Part shown: positions 1 through 8,120 of the stretch, piece after piece | How positions within the stretch are numbered: the first letter of the stretch is position 1 | Layout of the letters: every line of letters starts with the position of its first letter | NCBI RefSeq assembly: GCF_002093745.1 | Contig: NZ_MTSB01000008.1 | Span: 1 to 64,000, forward strand | DNA length: 64,000 nucleotides | Source: Pseudomonas graminis | Lineage (GTDB): Bacteria > Pseudomonadota > Gammaproteobacteria > Pseudomonadales > Pseudomonadaceae | Direction: 5' to 3' | Made by a program: the position numbers and the translations under genes | The notes under the pieces: model-generated | Seen by the model: the letters and a program-made list of their open reading frames with translations, nothing else | What the model was told of the DNA's origin: nothing | The model's database searches: none

Positions 1-133
1 CAGGCTAGCCGCACCGGGCCATGGATGGCCCGTTGCGGCGACCCCCGGATCAGTGGCAGGGCGAAGGAACCCGACGAAGTCGGGCCGGAAACGGAGCTTA
101 GGGCTTTGGTTACTTTGGCCCCATCAAAGTAAC
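1..133. repeat. Intergenic repeat-like segment ending in a hairpin
   Basis: No gene is supported here. GTTACTTTG (109-117) and CAAAGTAAC (125-133) form a perfect 9-bp inverted repeat around a 7-nt loop. The preceding text (atggatggcccgt, then cgacccccggatc) resembles intergenic sequence that recurs in many Pseudomonas genomes; this is recollection, not a search. The segment may be the tail of a larger dispersed repeat starting outside the window. Confidence 0.45.
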
Positions 134-144
134 TCGCCGAGGGG

Positions 145-253
145 CGAAAAGGTGCCTTGAGTTAGAAACACATCCAACTGACACCGCAGCACCGCCGTGT
201 GACGCAGAGCGTCACGAACTGCATGCCGACGCGGAGCGTCGGCACGATGGTCA
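145..253. repeat. Tandem intergenic repeat, copy A
   Basis: This 109-nt unit begins GAAAAGGTGCCTTGAG and ends GGCACGATGGTCA, and it is repeated at 261-395. It contains two short palindromes, TGACGCAGAGCGTCA (200-214) and CCGACGCGGAGCGTCGG (226-242). Open frames through it are not credible genes because they follow the repeat periodicity and have no ribosome site. Confidence 0.75.
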
Positions 254-260
254 GGGGTGT

Positions 261-395
261 GAAAAGGTGCCTTGAGCCGTAAACATATCCAACTGACATC
301 ACAGAACCGCTGTGTGACGCAGAGCGTCACGAACACAAGGAGGACGCAGAGCGTCCAGAACTGCATGCCGACGCAGAGCATCGGCACGATGGTCA
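261..395. repeat. Tandem intergenic repeat, copy B (with extra cassette)
   Basis: This is the second copy of the unit at 145-253, enlarged by about 26 nt that carry one extra palindromic cassette. The palindromes are TGACGCAGAGCGTCA (315-329), GGACGCAGAGCGTCC (342-356) and CCGACGCAGAGCATCGG (368-384, one mismatch). The flanking bases change in compensating pairs from cassette to cassette. Confidence 0.75.
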
Positions 396-450
396 TGCAC
401 AAGCCTGCTTCTGCCCGAAGGGCCGGGGGCGACCGGGGCGGCGATCCGCA

Positions 451-527
451 TTGTTCGCGAAGACTGTGTTTAGGCGACCCGATTTCTGCGACTGTACGGG
501 CCATTTCGCGAACAAGTTCGCTCCCAC
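451..527. repeat. REP-type inverted repeat
   Basis: TTGTTCGCGAA (451-461) and TTCGCGAACAA (505-515) are inverted copies, and the right arm continues into GTTCGCTCCCAC (516-527). The same sequence forms the complete 23-bp arms at 14846-14936. This is a Pseudomonas REP/REPIN-like element lying just upstream of the thioesterase gene; the left outer arm is missing. Confidence 0.7.
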
Positions 528-582
528 GGATCCTGACTTCGCTACACTCCCGCCCATCGCATTCACTCAAGCAGGAGCACGC

Positions 583-1044
583 ATGGTCTGGGACCGGACA
601 ACGCCTTTCGTCATTGATCTCAACGTCGGCGCCGAAGACATCGACGGGTTGGGGCATGCCAACAATGCCGTATACGTTTCCTGGCTGGAGCGCTGCGCCT
701 GGCGGCACTCACAGTTCCTGGGGCTGGACCTGACCGAGTATCGACGCCTGGACCGGGCCATGGCGGTGGTCCGCCACGAGATCGACTACCTGGCCAGCGC
801 CTACGAAAACGACGACCTGCAACTGGCGACCTGGATCACCGACTGGGACCGCCGCCTGAAAATGACCCGCTGCTTCCAGCTCATACGGCCCGCCGACAAC
901 CTGACGCTGCTGCGCGCGCAAACCACCTTTGTCTGCATCGAACTGTCCACCGGTCGGCCCAAACGCATGCCCGCCGAGTTCATCGAAGGCTATGGCACGG
1001 CCATTCCCGACGGTGACGTTCCCAATCCGCACGCCGGGCAGTAA
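583..1044 (+). CDS. Acyl-CoA thioesterase, 4HBT hotdog family
   Basis: The 153-residue product is a single hotdog domain of the YbgC/FadM-like 4-hydroxybenzoyl-CoA thioesterase group, expected to hydrolyse acyl-CoA thioesters in the cytoplasm. The active-site motif is D21-x2-GHANN (24-28), placed as in the family, followed by the usual long helix (AVYVSWLERCAWRH). I chose the ATG at 583 because GCAGGAG lies at 571-577; the longer open frame would read through the upstream REP repeat. The gene is 28 nt upstream of dusC and probably shares its transcript. The natural substrate cannot be told from sequence. Confidence 0.85.
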   Translation: MVWDRTTPFVIDLNVGAEDIDGLGHANNAVYVSWLERCAWRHSQFLGLDLTEYRRLDRAMAVVRHEIDYLASAYENDDLQLATWITDWDRRLKMTRCFQLIRPADNLTLLRAQTTFVCIELSTGRPKRMPAEFIEGYGTAIPDGDVPNPHAGQ

Positions 1045-1072
1045 ACTGCCGGACTTTTTTCGAGTGTGACCC

Positions 1073-2053
1073 ATGCAAATTGCTCTGGCGCCCATGGAGG
1101 GGCTGGTTGACGACATCCTGCGCGATGCACTGACGAAAGTGGGTGGCATCGACTGGTGCGTGACCGAATTCATCCGGGTGTCCGAGCGTTTGATGCCGGC
1201 GCACTACTTCTACAAGTACGCTTCGGAGTTTCACAAGGGCGCGAAGACTGACGCCGGCACGCCCTTACGGCTCCAACTGCTGGGTTCTGATCCGGTGTGC
1301 CTGGCCGAGAACGCCGCGTTCGCCTGCGAGCTGGGCGCACCGGTACTGGACCTGAACTTCGGTTGCCCGGCCAAGACCGTCAACCGCTCCCGTGGCGGGG
1401 CAGTCCTGCTCAAGGAGCCGGATCTGCTGCACACCATCGTCAGCGAGGTGCGCCGTGCAGTGCCCAAACCCGTTCCAGTGACCGCCAAGATGCGTCTGGG
1501 GTACGAAAACACTGATGGCGCGCTGGATTGCGCCCGCGCGCTGGCTGACGGCGGGGCAGAGCAAATTGTCGTTCACGCACGCACCAAGGTCGACGGCTAC
1601 AAGCCGCCCGCGCACTGGGAGTGGATTGCGCGCATTCAGGAAGTGGTCAAGGTTCCGGTCGTCGCCAATGGTGAAATCTGGACCGTTGAGGATTGGCGCC
1701 GTTGCCGTGAAATCTGCGGCGCGCGGGACATCATGATTGGTCGCGGGCTGGTAGCGCGCCCTGATCTGGCCAGGCAGATTGCTGCGGCGCAGAAGGGCGA
1801 AGAGGTGGTGCCGATGACCTGGGCCGAGCTGCAGCCGATGTTGCGCACCTTCTGGCAGGCCTGTCTGGTCAAGATGACGCTTATCCAGGCCCCCGGCCGC
1901 CTCAAGCAATGGCTGGTGCTGCTGACCAAGAGTTACCCGGAAGCGACGCTGATGTTCAATGCGTTGCGCCGCGAAACCGACTGTGACCGGATCAGCGTAT
2001 TGCTCGGCTGCGCACCGGAAAACCAGCCCGACGAACGGTCGAAAAAAGTCTGA
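1073..2053 (+). CDS. dusC: tRNA-dihydrouridine(16) synthase DusC
   Basis: This FMN-dependent enzyme reduces a uridine in the tRNA D-loop to dihydrouridine. The 326-residue protein has an N-terminal TIM barrel starting IALAPMEG and the catalytic-cysteine motif [15 protein letters not shown] with Cys98, the position known for E. coli DusC. It also has the FMN-phosphate region ([20 protein letters not shown]) and a C-terminal helical domain. Length and motifs fit the DusC subfamily rather than DusA or DusB, so position U16 is inferred. It follows the thioesterase gene closely and precedes ibpA. Confidence 0.93.
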   Translation: MQIALAPMEGLVDDILRDALTKVGGIDWCVTEFIRVSERLMPAHYFYKYASEFHKGAKTDAGTPLRLQLLGSDPVCLAENAAFACELGAPVLDLNFGCPAKTVNRSRGGAVLLKEPDLLHTIVSEVRRAVPKPVPVTAKMRLGYENTDGALDCARALADGGAEQIVVHARTKVDGYKPPAHWEWIARIQEVVKVPVVANGEIWTVEDWRRCREICGARDIMIGRGLVARPDLARQIAAAQKGEEVVPMTWAELQPMLRTFWQACLVKMTLIQAPGRLKQWLVLLTKSYPEATLMFNALRRETDCDRISVLLGCAPENQPDERSKKV

Positions 2054-2062
2054 AAAAAACCT

Positions 2063-2090
2063 CTTGAAAAGCGAAAGGGCGTCCCTATTT
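2063..2090 (+). promoter_or_regulatory. Sigma-32 (heat-shock) promoter of ibpA
   Basis: CTTGAAA (2063-2069) and CCCTATTT (2083-2090) are separated by 13 nt, close to the RpoH consensus CTTGAAA-N13-17-CCCCATnT. The elements overlap nothing but the intergenic DNA after dusC and sit correctly for a transcript starting near 2097. Confidence 0.8.
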
Positions 2091-2096
2091 TGGTGA

Positions 2097-2154
2097 TCAA
2101 GCGATGCCGAATACGGGTCGCGTACACCACTCGCTGATAAACAGGAGAACTATT
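2097..2154 (+). promoter_or_regulatory. ROSE-like RNA thermometer in the ibpA leader
   Basis: The leader can fold into two hairpins. The first pairs GCGA-x2-CCG (2101-2109) with CGG-x-TCGC (2113-2120) around AATA. The second places TCGCT (2131-2135) opposite the Shine-Dalgarno AGGAG (2143-2147). UCGCU matches the U(U/C)GCU anti-SD motif of ROSE elements, in which a bulged G destabilises the pairing. ROSE-type thermometers are established for ibpA genes of Pseudomonas. At low temperature the ribosome site would be masked. Confidence 0.75.
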
Positions 2155-2598
2155 ATGGCTACTGCATTTTCTCTGGCTCCACTGTTTCGCAACTCAGTGG
2201 GATTCGACCGCTTCAACGACCTTTTCGAGTCGGCGGCGCGAAACGAGACAACCAGCGGCTACCCTCCCTACAATGTGGAGCGGCACACCGATGACCATTA
2301 TCGAATCGTGATTGCTGCAGCAGGCATGCAAGAGCAGGATCTCGAGTTGCAGGTTGAAAAAGGTGTGTTGACCGTGATCGGCAGCAAGCGCGAGCAAGAA
2401 GCCGAAAACGTGACCTATCTGCATCAGGGTATTGCCCGGCGTGAATTCAAGCTGTCGTTCAGGCTGGCTGACAATATCGAAGTCAAAGGGGCCGATTTGT
2501 CCCACGGCCTGCTGAATATTGACCTGGTGCGGAATGTGCCGGAAGAAGCGAAACCAAAGCGTATTCCGCTTAACAGCCAGAAAGCGCTGGAAAACTGA
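2155..2598 (+). CDS. ibpA: Small heat-shock protein IbpA (Hsp20)
   Basis: This ATP-independent holdase binds unfolding proteins and passes them to DnaK/ClpB. The 147-residue protein has an N-terminal arm with FDRFNDLF, an alpha-crystallin domain at about 38-128 (GVLTVIG at 70-76, GLLNIDLVR at 118-126) and a C-terminal RIPL anchor motif at 136-139. The ATG at 2155 is preceded by ACAGGAGAAC; the earlier in-frame ATG at 2104 has no ribosome site and lies inside the predicted thermometer. Transcription from a sigma-32 promoter plus a ROSE element predicts two layers of heat induction. A terminator follows at 2624. Confidence 0.94.
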   Translation: MATAFSLAPLFRNSVGFDRFNDLFESAARNETTSGYPPYNVERHTDDHYRIVIAAAGMQEQDLELQVEKGVLTVIGSKREQEAENVTYLHQGIARREFKLSFRLADNIEVKGADLSHGLLNIDLVRNVPEEAKPKRIPLNSQKALEN

Positions 2599-2623
2599 TT
2601 CGTCGGTCAGCGGCACATGACAG

Positions 2624-2655
2624 AAAGGCGCCTTCGGGCGCCTTTCCTGTTTTCA
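2624..2655. terminator. Terminator between ibpA and the GGDEF/EAL gene
   Basis: AAAGGCGCC-TTCG-GGCGCCTTT is a perfect stem with a tetraloop, followed by T-rich sequence. It ends ibpA and could also serve the converging minus-strand gene. Confidence 0.85.
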
Positions 2656-2658
2656 GTT

Positions 2659-4809
2659 CTAGTGCGCGTGTCGCTTGAGTTCCAGCAGGGACTCGAACGC
2701 CGGGCCGGGCAGCGGTTCGCTGAACAGGTATCCCTGGTAGTTGTAACAGCCGACTTTTTCGAGAAAGGCCAGTTGCTCCGGGGTTTCCACGCCTTCGGCA
2801 ATGACGTTCAGTTTGAGGCTCTGGGCCATCGCCACAATGGCGCGAATGATTTCGGCATCGTTGGGGTCGCTGGTGGCGTCCTGAACGAATGACTGATCGA
2901 TCTTCAGCGTGTCCACCGGCAGGCGCTTGAGGTAGGTCAGCGACGAATAGCCAGTACCGAAGTCATCCATCGCAAAGCTTACGCCCAGCTCCTTCAGGCT
3001 GCGCATCTTGAGGATTGTATCGTCCAGGTTCTGAATGACGATGCCTTCGGTGATTTCCAGCTTGAGCATGGACGCAGGCAGTTGATGCTGTTTAAGGCTG
3101 TATTCCACGCGCTCGACAAAGTCGTTCTGACGGAACTGGCGCGGGCTGATATTGACGCCCATCAGGAACCGGTCTTTCGAAACCAGCCCTTGACTCAACA
3201 GCAGCCCGCCGATTTTACAGGCGTCGTCGAGGATCCGGCTGCCCACCTCCAGAATCATGCCGCTCTCTTCCAGTATCTGCACAAACTGGTCGGGAGGCAG
3301 CAGCCCATGCTCGGGGTGCTGCCAGCGCAGCAGCGCCTCCGCACCGGTGATCTGATTGTCGCGACAATCAACCTGAGCCTGAAAATGCAGGTGGAATTCA
3401 TTGCGGGTCAGTGCCAGGCGCAAATCGTTTTCAAGCTGCAAACGCTTGCTGACGGCTTGTTGCATGGACACATGGAAAAACTGTGACGCGTTGCGTCCGG
3501 CATCCTTGGCGCGATACAGGGCGATGTCGGCGCGCTTGAGTACATCGGCAGGGGTCAGGCCGTCGTCCGGGATGAGGACGATACCGATGCTCGGTGTGAC
3601 CTGCAGGCGGTGGCCATCGAGGAACATCGGTTCGGCCAGCAGCTCGCGCAGGTTGTCGGACAGCGTCCGGACCTGATGGGTGACTTCATCGAGTGAACCG
3701 TCCAGCCCGCAGATCAACACCACAAACTCGTCGCCGCCCAGACGGGCCACCGTGTCTTCCTGGCGCACGCTTGCTTCCAGCCGTGCCGCCACGACATTCA
3801 GCACGCTGTCGCCCACCGGATGGCCAAGCGAGTCGTTGATGTGCTTGAAATGATCGAGATCGAGAAACAGCAGCGCGCCGCGCAGGTTCTGGTGCTGGAG
3901 CAGGGACAACTGCTGGCTGAGGCGGTCCAGCAGCAGGGCGCGATTGGGCAGACCGGTCAGCGGATCGTGATAGGCCAGATGATGGATCTGCGCCTGCGCG
4001 TCCTTCAACTGGCCGATGTCCCGGGCGTTCATGAGCAGGCAGGCGGTGTCGTTGAGGGTGATGAAGTCCACCGAGATGTCCAGCACCAGCGGGTTGCCAT
4101 TTTTGTCGCGACCGCTCATTTCCCGGTGATGAACGCGACCTTTCTGACGCAGTTCGTCGATCATGTACTCGCGCTGCCGGGTATCGGTCCAGATGCCGAT
4201 TTCATGGGCGGTGCGCCCGACCACTTCCTGAGCACTGAAGCCGGTGAGGCGACAGAAGCCATCGTTGACTTCCACGTAGCGACCCGACTCGATTTCGGTG
4301 ATGGTGATCGAGTCCGGGCTTGAGTGAAACGCTTTGGCAAACTTTTCTTCACTGGCCTCGAGTGCCGCCTGGGCGCGTTGTTGAGTAATGTCCATCAGCG
4401 TGCCTGCGAGTCTCGACAACTGACCCTGACTGTCCCGGTAAATCCGCGCGCGGCTTTCCAGCAGGCGCGAAGTGCCGTTTTTCAGCTGAAACCGGTAGGT
4501 CACCTGAAGGTAGTCGTCGCGATTTTCAATCGCTGCCTCGAAGGTCCTGCGCATCTTCAGGCGTTCTTCGAGGGGCAGTCTGCCGAAAAAAAGCTCGGCG
4601 TCCTCATCGAAGGGCTGTGTGTCCATGCCATGCAGGAACGCCGTGCGCGCCGAAGCTCGCAGCCTGTTGCGGGGGACGTCCAGATCCCAGGTGCCCATCT
4701 GCGCCAGGTCCAGTGCCAGTTCCAGCCGATCACGGTCGTTTTCGATCATGCGCTCCGCCGCTGCCGGTGCAAGGGTGTCATGCTCGGGTTTATCCGGTGG
4801 GTTGCGCAT
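2659..4809 (-). CDS. PAS-PAS-GGDEF-EAL c-di-GMP signalling protein
   Basis: The 716-residue cytoplasmic protein has two PAS domains (about 25-145 and 150-275), then GGDEF (about 275-445) and EAL (about 455-710). The diguanylate cyclase active site is intact as LGGDEF (357-362), with a canonical product-inhibition site RQED (349-352) five residues upstream. The phosphodiesterase side is also intact: EAL at 491-493, NISPRQF, DDFGTGYSSL and EGVETPEQ. Both activities are therefore possible, and the net direction cannot be predicted. There is no membrane segment, so the input is probably a soluble ligand or partner sensed by PAS. The start is the ATG at 4809. Confidence 0.92.
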   Translation of the reverse strand: MRNPPDKPEHDTLAPAAAERMIENDRDRLELALDLAQMGTWDLDVPRNRLRASARTAFLHGMDTQPFDEDAELFFGRLPLEERLKMRRTFEAAIENRDDYLQVTYRFQLKNGTSRLLESRARIYRDSQGQLSRLAGTLMDITQQRAQAALEASEEKFAKAFHSSPDSITITEIESGRYVEVNDGFCRLTGFSAQEVVGRTAHEIGIWTDTRQREYMIDELRQKGRVHHREMSGRDKNGNPLVLDISVDFITLNDTACLLMNARDIGQLKDAQAQIHHLAYHDPLTGLPNRALLLDRLSQQLSLLQHQNLRGALLFLDLDHFKHINDSLGHPVGDSVLNVVAARLEASVRQEDTVARLGGDEFVVLICGLDGSLDEVTHQVRTLSDNLRELLAEPMFLDGHRLQVTPSIGIVLIPDDGLTPADVLKRADIALYRAKDAGRNASQFFHVSMQQAVSKRLQLENDLRLALTRNEFHLHFQAQVDCRDNQITGAEALLRWQHPEHGLLPPDQFVQILEESGMILEVGSRILDDACKIGGLLLSQGLVSKDRFLMGVNISPRQFRQNDFVERVEYSLKQHQLPASMLKLEITEGIVIQNLDDTILKMRSLKELGVSFAMDDFGTGYSSLTYLKRLPVDTLKIDQSFVQDATSDPNDAEIIRAIVAMAQSLKLNVIAEGVETPEQLAFLEKVGCYNYQGYLFSEPLPGPAFESLLELKRHAH

Positions 4810-4875
4810 GTGTCACGAGCCTTTGATGAACGACGCTGATAGAGCGCTCAGCCTGCCGTCTGCAGCAGGGTCTAC

Positions 4876-5748
4876 TTACTGTGTCTGCGCATCGAGCAAT
4901 TTCATGAATGCCCTGGCAGCATTCGAGAGCGTGCGTTCGGTATGCAGGATGTAGCCTAGCTGGCGATTGAGCTGCACGCCCGGCAATGGAATGCGCGCCA
5001 CTTGTTCGTCCAGCATGGTGCGCGGCAGAACGCTCCAGGCCAGGCCGATGGAGACCATCATTTTGATGGTCTCCATATAGTTGGTGCTCATCGCGATGTT
5101 GGGCCTGAGGCCTTGAGCCTCGCACAGCTTGCTGACGATGTGATGCGTGAAGGTGTTGCTGCCGGGAAATACGGCGGGGTAACGCACGATGTCTTCCAGC
5201 TTCATCGGGCCGCTGTTGGCCAACGGATGTTCAGGGGCCGCAACGAAGTCCAGCGGGTCGTCCCAGACCGGCACGGCGCGGATCAGCGAATGCGGCTCGG
5301 GTGCCAGCGTAATTACTGCCAGCTCGGCGCGCCCGTGAAGAATTTCCTCGTAGGCCACTTCCGAATCCAGAAACTGGATATCCAGTGCAACGGTCGGGTA
5401 GGTCCGGGTGAACGCCCGCAATACCGGAGGCAGGCGGTGCAGGCCTATGTGGTGGCTGGTCGCCAGGGTCAGGCGACCGGTGACTTCGCCGGTCAGGTTG
5501 GTCAGCGCGCGTCGGGTGTCATCCAGCACGTTGAGAATCTGATAGGCCCGTGGCAGCAGGGCGCGACCCGCTTCGGTCAGGCTGACTTCGCGGCCCAGGC
5601 GGTCGAACAAACGGACGTTGAGCTGCTGCTCCAGGCCGGCGATGCGCTTGCTGATCGCCGGCTGGGTGAGGTACAGACGCTCACCGGCACCCGAGAAACT
5701 GCCTGTCTCGGCAATGGCGATAAAGGCGTTCAGATTGGCAAGGTCCAT
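4876..5748 (-). CDS. LysR-family transcriptional regulator divergent from leuC
   Basis: The 290-residue protein has an N-terminal winged helix-turn-helix (MDLANLNAFIAIAETGSFSG, then LTQPAISKRIAGLEQQL) and a C-terminal LysR ligand-binding domain from about residue 90. I chose the ATG at 5748 because LysR proteins start right before this helix; the in-frame ATG ten codons earlier adds only an unusual tail. It is transcribed away from leuC across 145 bp, the usual layout for a LysR protein that controls its divergent neighbour, so control of leucine synthesis is inferred. The inducer is unknown. Confidence 0.85.
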   Translation of the reverse strand: MDLANLNAFIAIAETGSFSGAGERLYLTQPAISKRIAGLEQQLNVRLFDRLGREVSLTEAGRALLPRAYQILNVLDDTRRALTNLTGEVTGRLTLATSHHIGLHRLPPVLRAFTRTYPTVALDIQFLDSEVAYEEILHGRAELAVITLAPEPHSLIRAVPVWDDPLDFVAAPEHPLANSGPMKLEDIVRYPAVFPGSNTFTHHIVSKLCEAQGLRPNIAMSTNYMETIKMMVSIGLAWSVLPRTMLDEQVARIPLPGVQLNRQLGYILHTERTLSNAARAFMKLLDAQTQ

Positions 5749-5791
5749 AGTCGGATTCCATTTGGTTATCCAAAGCATGAAAATTATGAAT

Positions 5792-5820
5792 TTGAGTTAT
5801 TTAAGCACATTCCATAGGAT
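5792..5820 (+). promoter_or_regulatory. Candidate sigma-70 promoter of leuC
   Basis: TTGAGT (5792-5797) and TAGGAT (5815-5820) are separated by 17 nt, about 75 nt before the leuC start. The AT-rich sequence just upstream (5760-5790) could hold the LysR binding site, but I could not define a clean T-N11-A box. Confidence 0.45.
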
Positions 5821-5893
5821 GGCCGCACAAGCCAAAGGGTCATCGTCACGATTGCCCAAGGCATAGAAAGAAGCTGATGAGGAAGTACGTCCG

Positions 5894-7318
5894 ATGGCCG
5901 GAAAAACGCTCTACGACAAGCTCTGGGATTCGCATTTGGTCAAACAGCGCGACGACGGTTCGGCGCTGATCTACATTGACCGCCATATCATCCATGAAGT
6001 GACCTCGCCGCAAGCGTTCGAAGGTCTGCGGCTGGCGAAGCGCAAGCCGTGGCGGATCGACTCGATCATCGCCACGCCGGACCACAACGTCCCGACCACG
6101 GCGGAACGCAAGGGCGGTATCGACGCCATTGAAGATCAGGTCTCGCGCCTGCAGGTGCAGACCCTCGACGACAACTGCGACGAATACGGCATCACCGAAT
6201 TCAAGATGAACGACCCGCGTCAGGGCATCGTTCACGTCATTGGCCCTGAGCAAGGCGCAACCCTGCCGGGCATGAGCGTGGTCTGCGGCGACTCGCACAC
6301 GTCGACCCACGGCGCGTTTGGCGCACTGGCCCACGGCATTGGCACGTCCGAGGTCGAGCATGTGCTTGCGACCCAGTGCCTGGTGGCCAAGAAGATGAAA
6401 AACATGCTGGTCTCGGTCGAAGGGCAATTGCCGTTCGGCGTGACGGCCAAGGACATCGTGCTGGCGGTGATCGGCAAGATCGGCACCGCAGGTGGTAACG
6501 GCTATGCCATCGAGTTCGCCGGCAGCGCAATTCGCGACCTGTCTATCGAAGGCCGCATGACCATTTGCAACATGTCCATCGAAGCCGGTGCCCGGGTCGG
6601 CATGGTGGCCACCGACGAGAAGACCGTCGAGTATGTCAAGGGCCGTCCGTTCGCTCCGAAGGGCGCTGAATGGGACCTCGCCGTCGAGGCCTGGAAGGAC
6701 CTGGTGTCCGACGCCGACGCGGTGTTCGACACCGTGGTCAAGCTGGACGCCGCACAGATCAAGCCGCAAGTCAGCTGGGGCACGTCGCCGGAAATGGTGC
6801 TGGCAGTCGACCAGAACGTGCCGGACCCGGCGCAGGAACCGGACCTGGTCAAGCGTGGCTCCATCGAACGCGCCTTGAAATACATGGGCCTGAAAGCCAA
6901 TCAGCCAATCACTGATATCCAGCTGGACCGCGTGTTCATCGGCTCCTGCACCAACTCGCGGATCGAAGACCTGCGGGCGGCGGCGGACGTTGCCAAGGGC
7001 CGCAAGGTGGCTGCAACGATCAAGCAGGCCATCGTGGTGCCAGGTTCGGGCCTGATCAAGGAACAGGCCGAGAAAGAAGGGCTGGACAAGGTCTTTATCG
7101 AGGCCGGTTTCGAGTGGCGCGAGCCGGGCTGCTCCATGTGCCTGGCGATGAACCCGGACCGTCTCGGTTCCGGCGAGCATTGCGCATCGACCTCCAACCG
7201 TAACTTCGAAGGTCGTCAGGGCGCGGGTGGCCGGACGCATCTGGTGAGCCCGGCGATGGCTGCTGCCGCAGCGGTCAATGGCCGTTTCATCGATGTTCGC
7301 GACCTGATCCAGCACTGA
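5894..7318 (+). CDS. leuC: 3-Isopropylmalate dehydratase large subunit
   Basis: LeuC with LeuD isomerises 2-isopropylmalate to 3-isopropylmalate in leucine synthesis. The 474-residue aconitase-type protein carries the three [4Fe-4S] cysteines at 352 (GSCTNSR), 413 and 416 ([12 protein letters not shown]), plus the substrate motif [13 protein letters not shown]. Its length is normal for the bacterial two-subunit enzyme. AGGAAG lies before the ATG at 5894. leuD follows after 10 nt, so the subunits are co-translated. Confidence 0.97.
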   Translation: MAGKTLYDKLWDSHLVKQRDDGSALIYIDRHIIHEVTSPQAFEGLRLAKRKPWRIDSIIATPDHNVPTTAERKGGIDAIEDQVSRLQVQTLDDNCDEYGITEFKMNDPRQGIVHVIGPEQGATLPGMSVVCGDSHTSTHGAFGALAHGIGTSEVEHVLATQCLVAKKMKNMLVSVEGQLPFGVTAKDIVLAVIGKIGTAGGNGYAIEFAGSAIRDLSIEGRMTICNMSIEAGARVGMVATDEKTVEYVKGRPFAPKGAEWDLAVEAWKDLVSDADAVFDTVVKLDAAQIKPQVSWGTSPEMVLAVDQNVPDPAQEPDLVKRGSIERALKYMGLKANQPITDIQLDRVFIGSCTNSRIEDLRAAADVAKGRKVAATIKQAIVVPGSGLIKEQAEKEGLDKVFIEAGFEWREPGCSMCLAMNPDRLGSGEHCASTSNRNFEGRQGAGGRTHLVSPAMAAAAAVNGRFIDVRDLIQH

Positions 7319-7328
7319 GGAATCCAGC

Positions 7329-7970
7329 ATGAAAGCTTTTACCCAGCACAATGGCCTGGTCGCTCCTCTGGATCGCGCCAACGTCGACACCGACCAGATC
7401 ATCCCCAAGCAGTTTCTCAAGTCGATCAAGCGCACGGGTTTTGGCCCGAACCTGTTCGATGAGTGGCGTTACCTGGATGTGGGCCAGCCGTATCAGGACA
7501 ACTCCAAGCGACCGCTGAACCATGATTTCGTGCTCAACCACGCGCGTTACCAAGGCGCCAGCGTCTTGCTGGCCCGGGAAAACTTCGGTTGCGGCTCGAG
7601 CCGTGAGCATGCGCCGTGGGCACTGGAAGAGTATGGTTTCTGCGCAATCATCGCGCCGAGCTACGCCGACATCTTCTTCAACAACAGTTTCAAGAACGGC
7701 CTGCTGCCGATCATTCTGGCTGAAGACGAAGTCGATCAACTGTTCAAACAGGTCGAGGCCAGTCCCGGCTATCAGTTGAGCATTGATCTGCAGGCGCAGA
7801 CCGTGACCCGTCCCGACGGCAAGGTGCTGAGCTTTGAAATCGACGCCTTTCGCAAGCACTGCCTGCTCAATGGCCTGGACGACATCGGCCTGACGCTGAT
7901 GGATGCCGACGCCATCGCCAGTTTCGAGAGCAAGCACCGCGCCAGCCAGCCGTGGTTGTTTCGCGATTGA
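7329..7970 (+). CDS. leuD: 3-Isopropylmalate dehydratase small subunit
   Basis: The 213-residue swivel-domain partner of LeuC. It has the family motifs [18 protein letters not shown] near the N-terminus and [15 protein letters not shown] in the middle, which contact substrate in the assembled enzyme. AGGAATCC precedes the ATG at 7329 and overlaps the leuC end. Downstream, 150 nt with a REP-like inverted repeat separate it from leuB. Confidence 0.97.
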   Translation: MKAFTQHNGLVAPLDRANVDTDQIIPKQFLKSIKRTGFGPNLFDEWRYLDVGQPYQDNSKRPLNHDFVLNHARYQGASVLLARENFGCGSSREHAPWALEEYGFCAIIAPSYADIFFNNSFKNGLLPIILAEDEVDQLFKQVEASPGYQLSIDLQAQTVTRPDGKVLSFEIDAFRKHCLLNGLDDIGLTLMDADAIASFESKHRASQPWLFRD

Positions 7971-7995
7971 GCCTCGGGCAACGATGACAGGTTCA

Positions 7996-8031
7996 TTCGC
8001 GAGCAAGGCGGTCAGTCGTCTTGCTCGCGAA
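7996..8031. repeat. REP-like inverted repeat between leuD and leuB
   Basis: TTCGCGAGCAAG (7996-8007) and CTTGCTCGCGAA (8020-8031) are perfect 12-bp inverted copies around a 12-nt loop. It is related to the TTCGCGAA core of the elements at 451 and 14846. The stem could also act on leuD mRNA stability. Confidence 0.75.
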
Positions 8032-8120
8032 GGTGTTTTGACCGGGCGATAAATTTTTTGCCGTATTCAGCGTTATAAAAAGGTGCCACCCAAGGCGCCG
8101 CTGCACACATCGAGGATGTT

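Noticed and set aside
145..395. CRISPR array
   Set aside because: Two tandem copies with internal palindromes but no regular short repeat-spacer pattern, and no cas genes.
124..708. Minus-strand open frame through the left-end repeats
   Set aside because: It runs through tandem repeats and the REP element into the thioesterase gene. No initiation site, and the sequence follows the repeat period.
5846..7435. Long minus-strand open frame opposite leuC (529 codons)
   Set aside because: It is the mirror of a GC-rich gene with strong third-position bias. The translation is rich in His, Arg, Asp and Gln with no family motif, and leuC is certain.
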